Part shown: one piece after another, positions 62,379 through 64,000 of the stretch
How the letters are laid out: every line of letters starts with the position of its first letter
How positions within the stretch are numbered: position 1 is the stretch's first letter
Origin: Stercorarius parasiticus
Taxonomy: Eukaryota > Chordata > Aves > Charadriiformes > Stercorariidae
Direction of reading: 5' to 3'
NCBI GenBank assembly: GCA_013396915.1
Contig: VWZL01004989.1
Location: 1,054,439-1,118,438 of the forward strand
Length of the DNA: 64,000 nucleotides
Notes under the pieces: generated by a model
Databases searched by the model: none
Seen by the model: only the letters and a program-made list of their open reading frames with translations
What the model was told of the DNA's origin: nothing
Position numbers and translations under genes: made by a program

Positions 62379-63388
62379 AACAATGGGAAAAGGATCCGAA
62401 CATGGATTCTCAGTGAGCTTGTGCATTTTGAAAATGCCTGTGTTGGGAGAGGAGTGTGTACAAGTGCAATTTTCAAATGAAAATCAGAATTATTCATGAG
62501 TTTATAATAATCACTCATGCCTCTCATCTACAGCTAGTGCTTCTCTGGTGGCCTTCCATCCATCTACAGAGAACAGTTGTAGCAGAAAGTGCTATTACTG
62601 TGTGCTAGCTTTCTATTAATAATGTATATATTAAAAGTGCTTTTTCTAAGGTCTGCATGTCTTTTCCATACAGTAGAAAAGTGATGACAAACATAATTTA
62701 TGCCTGCTCTTGTAGATCTTTGGTCTTTGTGCCATGGCAGAGAATTGCCTGTGCTTCCTATGCCTCTCCCTTCCCCCAGAGCCCGATGGACATGGGGAGG
62801 ACGGGTGCCTTCTTGGCTGCCACCAGTCTCAAAGGGACAGCTGGAAGTGTTGGAGGGAATGGGTGGATTTTCAATATTTTGAGTGCACGTAGCACAGGAA
62901 AAGAAAGCAGCTTATAGAGCCAGCAGGTTAGCCTTTCACTGGGCTCTGCCACTACCAGCAGGTTGTTCATCGTGAAGCAGTGAATAATAAAGCAATGAAT
63001 GCACTTTAGTCATTGGTGGTGGTCCCACTGCTGTTGATGTATTTATCTCCTGATTTCAGAGCACCCCTGCAGTGTAGAATCTCTCTGTTATCAGATTAGC
63101 TTTTGTGATACAGTTGGTTTGGAAAAAAAGATTTTGTTGCTACAGAAAATTGCAACTTTTGGGAGAAATATCAAAACCTGAAATATTTCAAATCAAATTG
63201 TTGTACATTTCTACAACTAACAAACCAGGGCAATAAACTTTAGTCCCTATCTAAGGAAAGGGATAGACACCGCTTCCTGAAAAGGCAGCCTTTTCTCTTT
63301 CTTTCCTGGGGAGATGTGCGGTGTATCCAGGGGGATCAGGATTGCAACAGGTCCAGATTTTAACTTCCATATGGCACAGTAGTACGAG
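62379..63388. other. Intergenic, nothing recognised
   Basis: No gene or repeat was identified between the two CR1 copies. Confidence 0.5.
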
Positions 63389-64000
63389 CACAGTGACTGG
63401 GAGATGTTCCTGAAGACTGGAAGGGAGCAAATGCCACTCCTATCTTCAAGAAGGGCAAGAAGAAAGGTCCAGGGAACTACAGGCCAGTCAGCCTCACCTC
63501 AATCCTTGCAAAGGTGAAGGAGAAAATGGACCTGGAAACCATTTCCAAACACATGAAGGACAAGAAGCTTATCAGGAGTAGTCAGCTTGAGTTTTCAAAG
63601 GTGAAATCATGCGTGACCAACCCAATAGCCTTCTATGCTGATATGACTAGTCTGGTGGATGAGGAGAGAGCAGTGGATAGTGTTTACCTTGATTTTGGTA
63701 AGGCTTTTGACAGTGTCTCCCATACCATCCTCATAGACAAGATGACAAAGTACAGATTAGACAAGTGGACAGTGAGGTGAACTGAAATCTGCCTGAAAGA
63801 CTGAGCCCAGAGAGCAGTGATCAGCTGCACAAAGTCCAGTTGGGGGCCAGTCACTAGTGGTGAACCCCAGAACTCAATACTGAGGCAAGTACTACTTAGC
63901 GTTGTTATTAATGACCTAGCAGATCGGACAGAGTGCACCTTTAGCAACTTTGCAGATAATACAAAACTAGGGGGATACACCAGATTGTTGTGGTGCCATC
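63389..64000 (+). mobile_element. CR1 LINE, reverse-transcriptase region, runs off window
   Basis: This plus-oriented CR1 covers the reverse-transcriptase domain: ATPIFKKGKKKGPGNYRPVS, then VYLDFGKAFDSVSHTILIDK (motif A with its catalytic Asp), and near the window end FSNFADNTKLGG (motif C, where active elements have FADDTKL). Stops after WTVR (63778-63780) and further on break the frame, so it is a dead copy. It keeps the middle of ORF2 that the other plus-oriented fragments lack; the remainder lies beyond base 64000. Confidence 0.95.

Noticed and set aside
4496..64000. HPCAL1 or ODC1 coding exons expected downstream of RRM2 by synteny with mammals
   Set aside because: I searched the translated frames for the HPCAL1 N-terminus and EF-hand loops and for the ODC1 C-terminus and saw neither. 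If HPCAL1 lies downstream its coding exons are beyond this window.

Overview
The window looks like bird nuclear DNA. Ten recognisable copies of the CR1 LINE (typical of sauropsids and the dominant repeat of birds) are scattered through it, together with a few older MIR-like fossils. The only gene I can name is the 3' half of RRM2, the small subunit of ribonucleotide reductase. There are no bacterial-style operons, CRISPR arrays or rRNA genes. The species cannot be fixed from the sequence.

Layout. Bases 1-4495 hold the last five coding exons of RRM2 on the + strand, with canonical GT-AG splice sites, the stop codon at 3980-3982 and a short 3' UTR with an AATAAA at 4474-4479. The exons encode about 199 residues, including the last three iron ligands of the di-iron centre and the C-terminal tail that docks on the large subunit. 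The last intron is about 70% CR1, and the CR1 ends only about 47 bases before the final splice acceptor. From 4.5 kb to the end I see no confirmed protein-coding gene. This is intergenic or long-intron DNA with CR1 fragments at 9.5, 16.4, 24.5, 37.0, 51.4, 53.2, 54.8, 62.3 and 63.4 kb (the last runs off the edge).

The non-coding part has some structure: a perfect 149-bp tandem duplication at 10.8-11.1 kb, a 57-bp repeat pair at 36.4/37.5 kb, a fossil DNA element with roughly 100-bp inverted arms at 48.73-49.19 kb, a mosaic of short duplications around the CR1 at 53.2 kb, and a pentanucleotide array grown from a CR1 3' end at 54.9-55.0 kb. Several patches keep more CpG than their surroundings (27.2-27.7, 45.0-45.15, 58.4-61.0 kb) and are candidates for constrained or regulatory DNA.

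In mammals RRM2 is followed by HPCAL1 and ODC1. I looked for HPCAL1 coding sequence and did not see it. The best candidate for an unannotated gene piece is a minus-strand reading frame at 54324-54515 that begins at a good splice acceptor and ends in an acidic tail; I cannot identify it. I found no convincing new biological system. The most useful leads are the inverted-repeat element, the candidate exon, the tandem duplication and the CpG-retaining patches.
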